The notes under the pieces were generated by a model. It worked only from the letters and a program-made list of their open reading frames with translations. It was not told where the DNA came from and did not search any database. Made by a program: the position numbers and the translations under genes. This document shows, one piece after another, positions 51,256-61,660 of a stretch of 64,000 nt of DNA. How positions within the stretch are numbered: position 1 is the first letter of the stretch; the number at the start of each line of letters is the position of its first letter. Origin of the DNA: Certhia americana (Eukaryota > Chordata > Aves > Passeriformes > Certhiidae); the NCBI GenBank assembly GCA_018697195.1, contig CM031860.1, positions 60,184,861 through 60,248,860 of the forward strand, in the 5' to 3' direction.

Positions 51256-52365
51256 AAGAAAAAGAAACTTTGCATGGTTAAATATGGGCTAGATGCTTTA
51301 TTCTCACCAAATTGCACCAGTAGGGTCATTGTGGACTGACTCATACCAGACAGACAGTAAAAATCATCCCAGTGTTTATTCCCTTTGGAGCCTATATAAT
51401 TAAAGCTGCCCACCTGCTGCTGAATTTTGCTGTCATTTTTTGATGCTATGGGCAATGTGATACTCAGTTATTATCATAAACTATGTTAAGCTCTACCCAC
51501 TATGGGTTTTATGACAACAATCCTTGAGAAAACTGTAATCCTCTGTGCTCAAGTATATCTCCTTGTTATAATGCTTATGATTCTTGGCTTGAGATGATGG
51601 CAGATGATGGCCATGAAAGACTTCCAAATATGGGTCCTGGCAACTTGCTCTCTGCCCAGCATGCCTGCCTTAGATATATTAGATGAAGCCATTTCCAGCC
51701 CATCTCTTCCAGCCTTGCAGCACAGCCGTCATTCTTGTTCCAGGATGCATGACTGAGAGATTTGACAGTCTGCCCTGGGGGAATAGTGCCCCTCTCATCT
51801 CCAAACCCATCCCCACACAATCCTGCTGTGGGTCCAGGGGGAACCACAGGGGCTGCAAGGAGGTGGAGGGGCTGGGGTGTCACCTGAACAGCTCTTGTGC
51901 TGCTCTGAAAGTCCTTGCCTCCTTTCCCTGCCTGTCCACAGATTTGTTTTCATGCCCACACCAGGGAAAACCTCAGGATGCCTGGCTGAGGGTGCTCAGA
52001 AAGTCAAGATTTGGAGAAATCTACAGGACTTTGGATAGAAATTTGCAAAGGCTGCAATGTTCAGAGCCCTTCTCTTACACCTTGAGTGAGAGTTACAAGC
52101 ACCTGATTGTCACATAAAAAGGTGTCAAACCCTCTAGGTGTGTTTTAAAAGGAAACGCTGATGGATTTTCAAAGAAAGGTTGGAAAGAAGAGCACTCCAG
52201 GCTGCAGGCCCCAGGCAGACTCATGGAATTTGGGTGCTTCCAGTTTTGATATTTTGCCTTGGAAAAATGGAAATTATTGACTAGTCTTCCTTACATACTG
52301 CACAGGCATTGCCAGAGGTAAAGTCCAAAACACAACTCCAATGCTAAACATTAATCTGCTAAATT

Positions 52366-52383
52366 AAAAAAAAAAAAAAAAAA
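52366..52383. repeat. A18 homopolymer
   Basis: Eighteen consecutive A with no recognised retroposon body beside it. Confidence 0.9.
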
Positions 52384-53649
52384 TCTGGCTTCTGAGTTTT
52401 AAATACTGTGAAATATCCTAAGGACATTGACTGAAAAGTATTAAAAATACTGCCAGGGGACAGCTCAAATATTTGACAGTCTTGGAAATAACAAAATGGC
52501 TTTTCTTACTGACCAACACTGGTGACACACAAATTAACCATAAAATAAATGTATCTTCATCACTAAATACAGCAGTATTACATTTTGTCTCTGTAAACTC
52601 TCTTCGTTAGTTTCTGTTAAATTAAAAAATATCAGGAACATATCTTTATATTAAATTATTTTTAATGGCACACACACTGAACGTTTTTGAAATTCATATT
52701 TTTCATGACCATTTTTTAGAATTCTGAATAGCCAAGCATTCAAAATTTAACATATAGTGAGAAAAAAAATCCACACCCGGTACCCTTATCCCTGTACTGC
52801 TATCTTAAACCACAATCTCAACAATGAAAAACTATCTAGATTAAAAATCCAAACACATTTCCTGGACAGCCTGGTCATCCATAATTGTTGGAAGCAACCA
52901 CTTCTCTTTACTGCCAAAATATTGTCTATCATTTGTTGCCTGATACTCCTGGAGGGACTTAACAGTGTCTAATAAATAATTTGAACCTGCTTGGTAAAAT
53001 TTCTATTTAATGCTAGTTGAAATGTGAATTATTTATCGTGATTTTCCCCATCAGCTTTCTTAAGATCAACACATGGTCTTGGATAGAAGCTTCTGAATGC
53101 TTGACATGCATGAGCTGGAACCACACACAGCTGAATTTCTCTAGTAGCTATAGGACAAAGGTTTGATGTTGACACATCTTGCACAGTTCCTCCAGGATGG
53201 TACAAATTTCCCCTCGCATTTCTCTTGTACATACTTGTCCAGAAAACAAAGGGAAAAAATTTTATACCACAGTTCTGATGACAGCAGTTGTCAGAAAGCT
53301 GCCAGCTCTCAAAGGAAATGAGCTTGCCTCCCAAAAAAGTCCAGCATAAGAATCCCAGTGACTTCCGTGAAGCCAAGTTTAACCCAAACCATTCTGATGG
53401 CCTCATCCAGCACCTGGGGAAACAGTTTCACCTTTTAGATAGTGTTTTGGAAGGAAAAAGGGACAAGTGAAGGTGCTGAACAGAATAACAAACTGTCTGT
53501 GCCTTCCACTGAGTGAGAAACTGGGCTTGGAACTGGGACACAGCCTCCCCAGTGGGGCTTCCAGTATCCTCATTTTGCCACCAGCTCTAGTTTGGGGATA
53601 CAATTGGTCTTAGTCTTGCTTTGCTGCTCCTGATGCTCTGAAAGACTGT

Positions 53650-53955
53650 AAAACACAGAATTATAGAACTGTTAAGGTTTGTAAAGAACTATGAGATCAT
53701 TGAGCCCAACCATTAACCCAGCACTTCCATAGCCACCACTAATCCGTGTCCCCAAGTGCCACATCTATGTCTTTTGACTTCCAGGGATAATGAATCCACC
53801 ACTGCCTTGGGCAGCCTGTTCCAAAACCTGACCACCCTTTCTGTGAAGAGTTTTTCATAGTATTGAATTTCATAATATTGGATGTAAACCTCCCCTTGTG
53901 CAACTAGAGGCCATTTCCTTTTGTCCTGTCTCTTACTTGGCGGAAGAGACCACAG
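53650..53955 (-). mobile_element. CR1 LINE 3' end (5'-truncated)
   Basis: About 300 bases on the minus strand. Left to right it reads ACACAGAATTATAGAACTG, GTTAAGG, the TGAGCCCAACCATTAACC block, CCCCAAGTGCCACATCTA, the GGGCAGCCTGTTCC block, AAACCTCCCCTTGTGCAAC and CTAGAGGCCATTTCC. This matches the same CR1 group as the plus-strand copy at 44.5 kb. Similarity fades after AGAGACC near 53951. A small duplication (CATAGTATTG..CATAATATTG) has arisen inside. Confidence 0.92.
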
Positions 53956-54574
53956 ATATCTAATGATTTCCCAGTATCAACGCAAGCACTGCTGGCATAA
54001 TGAGGAAAGTGATGTCTTTGGGCAGACATTAATTTGGTGCATGGATCCAAGTTCAAATTTATGCTCTTCCTGCTCTACAAAAACCTTTTCATTTATCTGT
54101 ATTTCAATGTCTCTTCTATACAGTGATAGTGATTATTTCTATGATTCTCAGGGATGTAGAAATTTTTAGTGGTCAAAAATGTGTGGAGGATAGACACTCT
54201 GGAAATGGAGAGTTACCATTTACCTACAAAATTTATATCATATTTTGTCATAAAATTATTTAATGAGTAGGTTATTTTTAAGTACTATTTTGACATTGAT
54301 TTGCCCATGTGATTTTTCAGCTTTTGTTTTCTGTGTCTGTTCCAACAAAGACGGAAAATCAGATCAAATGCTGCAGGGACTGGCACTTTAAATGCTGACT
54401 GCAGAGTCGTGTTTGCACAGAGGCCCAAGCAGCACTGTCAAGGAACCAAAAAGCAAGTGCAAACAGAGCTGTGCTGACTTTATGGCCCCTTACAAATCTT
54501 CTCTGGCATATGGGAGTATTAGGCCTTAAGAACCAAAATGAGAGAAAAGTGTTTTATCACTTCTCCGTGATAGC

Positions 54575-54599
54575 GGGTTGAACCTGTCCTTACATGCAG
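54575..54599 (+). repeat. 25-bp direct repeat, copy 1
   Basis: Starts GGGTTGAACCTG and ends TTACATGCAG. The same 25 bases with one difference recur at 55625-55649, exactly 1050 bases to the right. Flanks do not align convincingly. Confidence 0.85.
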
Positions 54600-55624
54600 C
54601 CTTTACCATGAATGCACTTTGGGAAGGGAGTTTCAGATAAACATCAAAACGCTCCTCTTGTGATGTCAAGTGGGAGAACTCTTTGCTCTCACTGAACCAC
54701 AGCAGAGGCCAGCTCAGGTTCCCCGGCAGCCCAGAGCTTTGGCCAGCAAACAGCAGCTGGAGCTGAGCGATGAAAGCTGGGTCTTGGACCAGCAGGAGAT
54801 CCCACCCCACACTCCTCTACCCTCTCATCACCTTGTTTTGTTTCCTATTCCTACAGACGTGGAGAGTTCAGGAAACCACCAGCCTCCCAGGCTGCAGAAC
54901 ACAGCAGCATAAGGAAAATCACCTCTATTTGTTGACATCTCTACCAAGTTTGGGCAAAAGTAACATAAATGGACAGTTCACCAATTTGCTGCATATTGCT
55001 GTATTTTTTCCAGTGTTGTATTTTATTGTCAAAGCCAGGTTCATCCATTTGTTTGATGGTTGTGGGTAGCAAACTCAGCTTATCTTGTTGGCTTTAGTGG
55101 AAAAGGAAACAACATCAGGGGTCTTCTTCTCCCCCCAGTAACCAAACCATCTTTGTGAAGTGCCAGTTTCTCTTCCCTGTTTTAGGAAGTTTATGATTAC
55201 TCTGTTGTTAATTTCACCAAGTCGCTTAAGAAAAAAAGTGAATCTGATCTTTAAAATATCCTTCCTTGTCTTTGCAAGCCAGGCAAGACATGAACACACC
55301 TTAAATGAAAGACGTTCTGCAGTGATGTGCTCAGGATAAATTGCCTGATACACAGGAGGCACTGAGTGCTCTAGTTTGCCCTGGGTCTGAGGAAACCCCC
55401 ACAGGTGCTCCAGCTGCCTCCTAGGATCCAACACATGCAGGGTAGCCAAAATCTTAACTTGACCTCACCCTGGAAACCTCTGGTGACATGACAGCACTGC
55501 CTCCCTTTTTTAAATTGCCCCTTCCTACCATTTATGACTCTTCTCACATTTTCACCTCCTGCCTAAGACAGCATCAGTGAATATATTAGTGTATTCAATT
55601 TTAAATATTAATAAAATTAATATT

Positions 55625-55649
55625 GGGTTGAACCTGTCTTTACATGCAG
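55625..55649 (+). repeat. 25-bp direct repeat, copy 2
   Basis: Second copy of the block at 54575-54599, with a T in place of C in the middle. See the paired entry. Confidence 0.85.
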
Positions 55650-57209
55650 GATAACATTAACATTGAAGTAACACATCAAAATTTACCTTAAACCCTTACC
55701 CAAGTCCTCATTAGCATTTTAGATCTGACTCCCATTGGTTCCAGGATCTGGACCTCCATCCTTATCTCTGATTAAATCATTTGCTTTAAAATCCTTCACA
55801 GTTTTCAACCTTATAATAAAGCACAGGAAAAAGTGGCTGTAAGTTTCATGAATATTTATTTTTTCAGCAATGAAGGAGCAAGTTTACCCAACAGCTTTTC
55901 TAGCTGATTGTCTGCAGCACAAGGAAGCTATGGCCACATTAACGCAAGCAGTGGTAGTTTATTGTTTTAGTAGACACTTCTTTTTCCTTCCTTTTGAATA
56001 AATACACTGCAGGGTCTGAGAGGACATGTGCCAAGAGCATTACTGGGCGCAGCAACAGCCGAACAAAGCGCAATCCTAATCATAACAGAGAGAGCAAGTA
56101 TTGTTACAAATGTTCTCTTTAGTATGGAAATGAGCCAGGGGTAATAAAAACACCATAAAAACGTCAAGATGACCGATCACCATGAAGCACTCGCCTTTTT
56201 ATAACCAAAACTTGCAGTGAACTTAGAAAAATTCCTGCCTTAAGAGAGATGCCATTTTTACTTAACGTTATTGTTCAACTCCTTCTCACTTCGCTGCACA
56301 GTTAAATGATTGCAGAAGAGAACAACTTCAGAAGGGCATCAGTAAGGACCTGATTGATATTAAATGGCATTTGAGCACAATGGTGGACTCTGGATGGGAG
56401 CAAACTGTTAACCAGGGCATTAACATTAACACTGCCTCTTTATGAGAATACAGGGCATATTTAGGTGCTAATTGTTTGAACAGCATCAATAACACATAAT
56501 GCTTAATAAGATACAAATGAAGAGCTGTGTAACTTATGTAATTCCATCAGAAAGTGCTCAGGAACAGCAGCTTGACTTTAATTACCCAGATGAAAGGAAA
56601 AAGGCATTTTGAAGTCTGGTCTAAAATGTTATTTATTACTCCTTTCACTAAAGCATAGATCAGCTCAGCTAGAAATAGCACTTTGGACTGGATTTGGTTA
56701 GTGAAAATGGGAAAGAAAAAGAATATTCATTGCTTTGCTGATGTCAATGCATATTGGAGGATATGTTAAATCCTAATTACAGCAGACTGGCAGAAAGGAA
56801 AATAAAAAAGAAAGAAAGAGCAAAATGCATAAGCTAAAATGAGGACAAATTAAGGTCAGAGCTCCATATATTGCTCACAAAGACCTGAAGCTGGTAAACA
56901 CACACAAAGACTGAACAAAACATAAAATGGGTATTCTCTTTTCTCCAGACTCCACTCTATAAATAGACAATATATATGTGCCACCTAACAGTCAATGTAA
57001 CACCAGTATTTTAAATGTGGTTTTATCAGCCATTACTTCCTATTTCCAACTACAGTAATCCACATTTTTGGTGCTGGGATTTGCTTGTGGCTTTTTTATG
57101 TTTGCAGCAAACTTTTGAAAGCTGAGAATCTTGGGCAAAGAAATGCTCTGCTGGTAATATAAGGTGAAGAGAAAGTCTATACCTACAGGTCCCTAGTTAC
57201 TAGCATTTT

Positions 57210-57243
57210 CTGCCAGGTCCAGAATACAGAAATGACCTGGCAG
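57210..57243. repeat. Perfect 10-bp inverted repeat
   Basis: CTGCCAGGTC at 57210-57219 and its reverse complement GACCTGGCAG at 57234-57243 enclose a 14-base loop. It sits just left of the 33-bp minisatellite. Confidence 0.85.
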
Positions 57244-57250
57244 GTGGCCT

Positions 57251-57303
57251 GGATGTAACCAAGCACATTTGGATGACAGACTCTAACCCATCCCAGCACA
57301 TTT
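57251..57303 (+). repeat. 33-bp minisatellite, left part
   Basis: A complete unit at 57271-57303 begins GGATGACAGACTCTAACCCA and ends CAGCACATTT. Before it, 57251-57270 looks like a copy with an internal deletion (GGATG..TAACC..GCACATTT). A CR1 copy begins where the next unit should continue. More copies of the unit lie at 58033-58118. Confidence 0.75.
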
Positions 57304-57535
57304 GGATCATAGATTCCCAGCATGGAGTAGGTTGGAAGGGACACTTAAAGGCCATCTAGTCCCACCCCCTGCAATGAGCAGGGACATCAACTAAGTCAGG
57401 TTGCTCAGAGCCCTGTCCAACCTGGCCTTGAATGTTTCCAGGGGTAGGGCATCCACCACCTCTCTGAGCAAACTGGTGTTTCACCATCCTCATTGTAAAA
57501 GAATTTTTCCTTATATCTAGTTTGAGACTTAAAGA
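57304..57535 (-). mobile_element. CR1 LINE 3' end inserted in a minisatellite
   Basis: About 230 bases on the minus strand. It begins ATCATAGATTCCCAGCATGG and continues with GTAGGTTGGAAGGGACAC, the TGAGCAGGGACATC block, AACCTGGCCTTGAATGTTTC and GGGCATCCACCACCTCTCTG. The antisense reading retains LKLDIRKNSFT, a decayed version of the CR1 polyprotein C-terminal segment. The left end lies exactly at the edge of the 33-bp repeat. Confidence 0.9.
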
Positions 57536-57639
57536 TTTAAAGAGCAATAAATAACTGGAGGATACTAAAAGGATATAACTGGTTGGTGGTCTTGCAATTT
57601 GTCTCACTGGTTTGGTTCTGTGTCTTGGTGCTCTCTGCA
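57536..57639. other. Spacer between two CR1 copies
   Basis: About 100 bases that I cannot assign to CR1 or the minisatellite. It may be flanking DNA that separated the two insertions or highly diverged CR1. Confidence 0.5.
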
Positions 57640-58022
57640 GTAACAGGATCATCAAGATTGGAAGAGAACCTCAAAATCATCCAGTCCCACTGTCAAACCA
57701 GCACTCTAATAATCACCCCTAAATCATCTCCCCAAGTGCCACATCCAGTCACCTCTTGAACATTCCCCTAAACAGTGACTCCACTACCTCCCTGGAAAAC
57801 TTACTCCAATGCCTAACCACTCTTTCAGTGAAAAATGTTTTCCAGTTATCTACTCTGAACTTCCACTGGTGCAGTTTAAGGCCATATCCTCCCATCCTCA
57901 TTGAGACCAGCCCTCACCTCACTACAGCTTCCTTTCAGGCAGGTGGGGAGAGCAATGAGGTCCCCCAAGCCAGCCTCTTCTTCTCCAGACTAAACCACGC
58001 TGTTCCTTCAGCAGGTCATTAA
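57640..58022 (-). mobile_element. CR1 LINE 3' end, second copy
   Basis: About 380 bases on the minus strand: ATCATCAAGATTGGAAGAG, TCATCCAGTCCCACTGTC, CCCCAAGTGCCACATCCA, the CACTCTTTCAGTGAAAAATG block, TTTAAGGCCATATCCTCCC, CAGCTTCCTTTCAGGCAG and TTCTTCTCCAGACTAAACC. The 88-codon plus-strand frame over it is an antisense artefact. Together with the preceding copy it splits the 33-bp minisatellite. Confidence 0.92.
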
Positions 58023-58032
58023 AGGACATGTA

Positions 58033-58118
58033 GGATAACAGACTCCAACCCACCCCAACACATTGGATGACAGCCCCTAGCCCATGCCAGCACACTTGAA
58101 TGACAGACCCTACAATGG
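58033..58118 (+). repeat. 33-bp minisatellite, right part
   Basis: Two complete units (58033-58064 and 58065-58097) and a partial third (from 58098, GAATGACAGACCCTACAATG). Each full unit differs from the left-hand unit at 57271-57303 at about five of 33 positions, most of them transitions. Confidence 0.8.
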
Positions 58119-58774
58119 AAGGGTGTGAGCACACACAGGGATGAGCTGCTGTTTGCACAGAGTGGCTGTAAATGTCAGTGCAGAGCCCCCACTTTCTGTG
58201 AATAACATCACGACTGCAGCACTAAGCTGGGAAGCACTGGGATCATCCTGCCTGGAGGCAGCTGGAGCTGGGTGTGCAGCCTGGGTGTGCAGACGTGTGC
58301 CCATTGTTGCCATGAGGTCACTCATGCCACCACGATGCTCATTACCAGAGGCACAGCCAGGTGCAGAGACATGCTCTGGCATCTCCTTTTCTCTGCAGCT
58401 CAGCCACATTTCCTCAGGGCCAGAAGGTACCACTAGATGACCTCATCTGGGCTCCATGAATCCCTTTATCCCAGGAATATCCCCAAAATCTTGCATTCAG
58501 CCACACTCTGTCCACAAAGCACCTAGCCCTGAAGATTTTGAAGATGTTGTGTCTTCCTCTTCCTTTGACAGCTCCTTCCAAAGTGTGTGCATTTCCCATT
58601 TATGTGTGTCTGGCTTCATACTGGGGCCATTAATTACTACCCCATCTTTCTCTGCCAATGGGCCAGCCAAGGCATAGATGTGAAAACCTGGGAATGGCTC
58701 CATATGTCCAACTGATTTCCCACTGGACATTGCAGGGATTTTTTCCCACTGGCATCTCCAAGAGCTATAACAAA
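58119..58774. other. Unassigned non-coding DNA
   Basis: A moderately GC-rich stretch with open frames of about 100 codons on both strands at 58110-58440. Opposed frames with no motifs suggest composition rather than coding. Confidence 0.5.
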
Positions 58775-58854
58775 CTCTGTATGGGTATTTCTATGATTGT
58801 AAGGGTCTTTCCAAATGATTCCATTTTAATCATCAGCTTTGAGCCATTTGGAGT
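58775..58854 (+). repeat. 80-bp dispersed repeat, copy 1
   Basis: Begins CTCTGTATGGGTATTTCTAT. It aligns without gaps to 61581-61660 with 8 mismatches in 80 (90% identity). The family is not recognised. Some words (GATTGTAAGGGTCTTTCCAA) recall a CR1 tail, but the order is not that of CR1. Confidence 0.85.
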
Positions 58855-59009
58855 CCTGAGCATGCTCAAAGTTCCTCAAGTAGGCAGAAGCACTGCCCAG
58901 GTAGGAAAGACATTATAAATTCCTCATTAATATCTGACCACCTGTAATGTGTTGCAGTGCAAAATGTAACCCAAACTCTGTATTCTATCACCATCTGATC
59001 AAACTGGGG

Positions 59010-59653
59010 TGTGGGGGGTGGTGTAATTGTCTGTCAATGGCCAACTGTCAATAAACCTGCTGGGGCAGTTTTCTTATCTCTGCCACAACCCAGCCTCCCT
59101 CCAGGGAGAGATCTTCTGCTGATGGGCCAGTGAGTCTCACTGATAGAATTCCATCATCCCACTGGGAAATGCTCCAACCAGGGGGAGGAGCCAAGTATTC
59201 CTACCTGGATAAAAATCTGGGAGTTGGAACACCAAGGCAGCCTTTTCCACTGGATTCTCAGAGGAAGACCAGGCCCATCTCTCCCCACTGGACCTTCAGT
59301 GAAAAACTCCACTTTTCTCCAGGAGCATCACTTCACCAGAGCCACATCTGCCACTGGGACTGCAGCCACCATGGAATGGCACTGCCACCAACACCCTGAC
59401 CCACAGGGGGTCAGGTTGGATCCTGACTCTGTCAGTGGGGTTGTTTGTTTTTCTCCTTTATAATACAGCATGCGTTTTGCTTTTATTTTTAATTTTAGTT
59501 CCCCTAATACAGAACTGTTATTCCTATTCCCATATCTTTGCCTGAGAGCCCCTTAATTTCAGAGTTACAATATTTTGGAGGGAGGGGGTTTAAATTCTCC
59601 ATTCCAAGGGAGGCTCCTGTCTTCCTTAGCAGACACCTGTTGTTCAAACCACA
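59010..59653 (+). mobile_element. Endogenous retrovirus LTR, probably solo
   Basis: About 640 bases starting TGTGGGG and ending ACCACA, matching the TG...CA ends of retroviral LTRs. Inside are a GGAGGAGCCAAGTATTCC block, a TATA-like TTTATAATA near 59458, and a degraded polyadenylation signal (AATACA at 59506-59511 in place of AATAAA), followed by CTTTGCCTGAGAGCCCCTTA. The layout resembles ERVL-type LTRs common in songbirds, which I recall only in outline. No gag, pol or env sequence is next to it, so it looks like a solo LTR left by recombination. Expected 5-bp target duplications were not found (TGGGG versus ATCCC). The ends may be off by a few bases, or the flanks have decayed. Reading frames over it are not genes. 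Confidence 0.7.
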
Positions 59654-60237
59654 ATCCCACCTCCCAGAGTTTGCTCAACCTCTGCCTCTTCCTCCGGACT
59701 TTATTCCAGTATTTCAAACCTCTCAAGAGTTTCAGACAGCCACAGCAACTGAGGCAAGGGAGAAATATTTTTTCTTTCCTAACACAAGTGTGCAATTTCT
59801 GCACAGGGATTTTTGGGTCAAAGACCCAGTTCAGGTCAAGATGAAATTCGGGTGAGGGCCAGCTTTTCTGAACTCAAGATGTCATCACAGCTTGGACATT
59901 TGCTGCTTCTGGAGTGAGTAGTGAGACACTCACAGGTTTGTCTCAAAAGAGGTGAAGGTGCTGAGCTTGATCTTGAAACCCTTGGTCCATTCCAGAATTT
60001 CATCTTGCTAATTAAAATTTGGCTCCTAGTGCAGTTATAGCATTTGGCTCTAGAGGTGAACAGATTAAAACCCACCCTTTTTCACTAAAAATCAGAAACC
60101 TTTCCCAAATCGTTAAAAAAAGTAATGTCACTGCTTGATTCACAGAACCCACAGAAAATATCAGACCAAGCTGTGGCACACAGGTAAGTTTACAATATTG
60201 TCTGCTTTGCCCTGCCAGCACACACTCCTGATGTGTG

Positions 60238-60240
<3 letters not shown>
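59654..60240. other. Unassigned non-coding DNA
   Basis: No recognised gene or further retroviral sequence to the right of the LTR. Frames that start inside the LTR and run through here lack motifs. Confidence 0.55.

Positions 60241-60285
<45 letters not shown>
60241..60285. repeat. (AC)22 microsatellite
   Basis: An uninterrupted (AC)n run, the longest pure dinucleotide repeat here and likely polymorphic. Confidence 0.97.
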
Positions 60286-60288
<3 letters not shown>

Positions 60289-61580
60289 CCGTACTTCCGT
60301 TCAAAACACAGAACTCCAAAATATATTAACACAATTCCAGGCTTTTATTCCTTTTTTTCCCTGCAACTTTTATTACAAAGCCACAGACGCACTGTGCCAT
60401 TCTGTCTCCTTTGATGTGTACAGTTATTGTATTTGTCACCAAATGAAAACCACAGAACACTTTTTATCTTCAATGTCTGATAAGTTTTCAGTTCAAAAGG
60501 GCCAACCACAGAAAGATTTTCCATACAAAGTTAAAATATGCCACGCACAAACTGGTAGGTAAAGCCATGTTTGATCTGTAATGCAAATAAAATTAACAAA
60601 GATAGTGAGTTTTAAGCCTAAAATTCCTTTGATCTTTGAAGCTCCATGGTTTTAAAAGTACAACTGCCTTCTGTATCACAGCCTGGCATGCACATCTATA
60701 TGCATATGTATACAAATACATAAAATAAAAAATCTTCTGTGTTCAACATAGGGTCAGTTACAACAAACAAGACATGGTTTTCTTTGAACACCCACTATTT
60801 AGGAATGAAGATGCATCTAAATCTTTTCCCACTGAATAAAAAATGCATTCATACACAAGTATGACCTGATTGGATTTATTTAAACTATGGAAGACTTTGC
60901 AATATAAGCAAGGCACAATCAAGCCCTAAAATTCAATGGTATGCAGTAGGGCTTGGGACAGAGTGACTCAGAAAAGGTCCTAAAGATACCTCATGAGGGA
61001 AAAATAATTCCTCAAAAATGTGAAATCCACCCAGGCACAGCAAGCCAGCACAAGGCCCAGACAAAAAACAGAGCCACTCCTAAGCAGGGCATGTATTTCC
61101 CTGGGGGGAAATTTCACACCATTTTTGGTGGTCAAGATGGAGCAGATAGCCAAGGCAGGATGAAATCCCCACACTATCTGCAAATCAAGACCTTTGTAGC
61201 ATCTCTCATAGTGCATCCAAAACCAGAGCTGCATTCTCAGTGACACAGCTGAGAGCTGCAGCTGCCCTGGGCTGATGGACTATCCATGCTGGGTAGTTCA
61301 ATGCAACATTTGCCTTTGGAGAGCTCTGACAGAAGCTCTAGAGATTTATCTTTGATTCAGGAGCTTTGAAGGGCAGGAAGAAGCCACTCCCTCCACTTGA
61401 GCCATCTGACAAAATATAGTTTTTGCCTGCATGACACAGCCCTTCGGAGCGGGGTCCCAAAGGGCAGAAGGCACTGGTGGAGAGTGCTAAGCACAGCCTG
61501 GAATTCTGTGCCATATGGGAAATGCAGGAGTGCTCCTCCTAACCCACTAACCCTCTCTCTGAGACTCAGACACAGAGAGC
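60286..61580. other. Unassigned non-coding DNA
   Basis: Unique AT-rich DNA with no recognised gene. Short TATATG/ATAC words occur near 60697-60720. Confidence 0.55.
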
Positions 61581-61660
61581 CTCTGTATGGGTAATTCTAA
61601 GATTGTAAGGATCTTTTCAAATGATTCCTTGTTAATCATCATCTTTGAGCAATTTGGAGT
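61581..61660 (+). repeat. 80-bp dispersed repeat, copy 2
   Basis: Second copy of the block at 58775-58854, beginning CTCTGTATGGGTAATTCTAA, offset by 2806 bases. Similarity ends sharply on the right after TTTGGAGT, with only scattered matches on the left. Confidence 0.85.

Larger units (their letters stand above)
44845..53649. other. Unassigned non-coding DNA
   Basis: About 8.8 kb with no recognised gene apart from the exon-like stretch at 48.9 kb. Frames at 46563-47140, 48400-48744 and 51683-52117 reach 104-144 codons. The last is the longest in the window, but overlapping frames on the opposite strand and the lack of motifs argue against coding. A short direct repeat of TTAATGTGTT lies near 49940-49970. 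Confidence 0.5.
53956..57209. other. Unassigned non-coding DNA, partly conserved-looking
   Basis: No gene recognised. Short repeated blocks at 54575 and 55625 are listed separately. At 55830-57060 the DNA is unique, repeat-free and AT-rich with many TAATTA/CTAATT homeodomain-type words (for example near 56475, 56580 and 56775). This composition is common in developmental enhancers of gene deserts. Function and conservation are inferred, not shown. Confidence 0.45.

Noticed and set aside
51683..52117. Longest open reading frame in the window (144 codons, plus strand)
   Set aside because: No recognisable domain, overlaps a 102-codon frame on the opposite strand, and no splice or promoter context. 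Length is within chance for 64 kb.
57756..58022. 88-codon plus-strand frame
   Set aside because: Lies antisense inside a CR1 copy.
58110..58440. Opposed frames of about 100 codons
   Set aside because: Open on both strands in GC-richer DNA with no motifs. Composition explains them.
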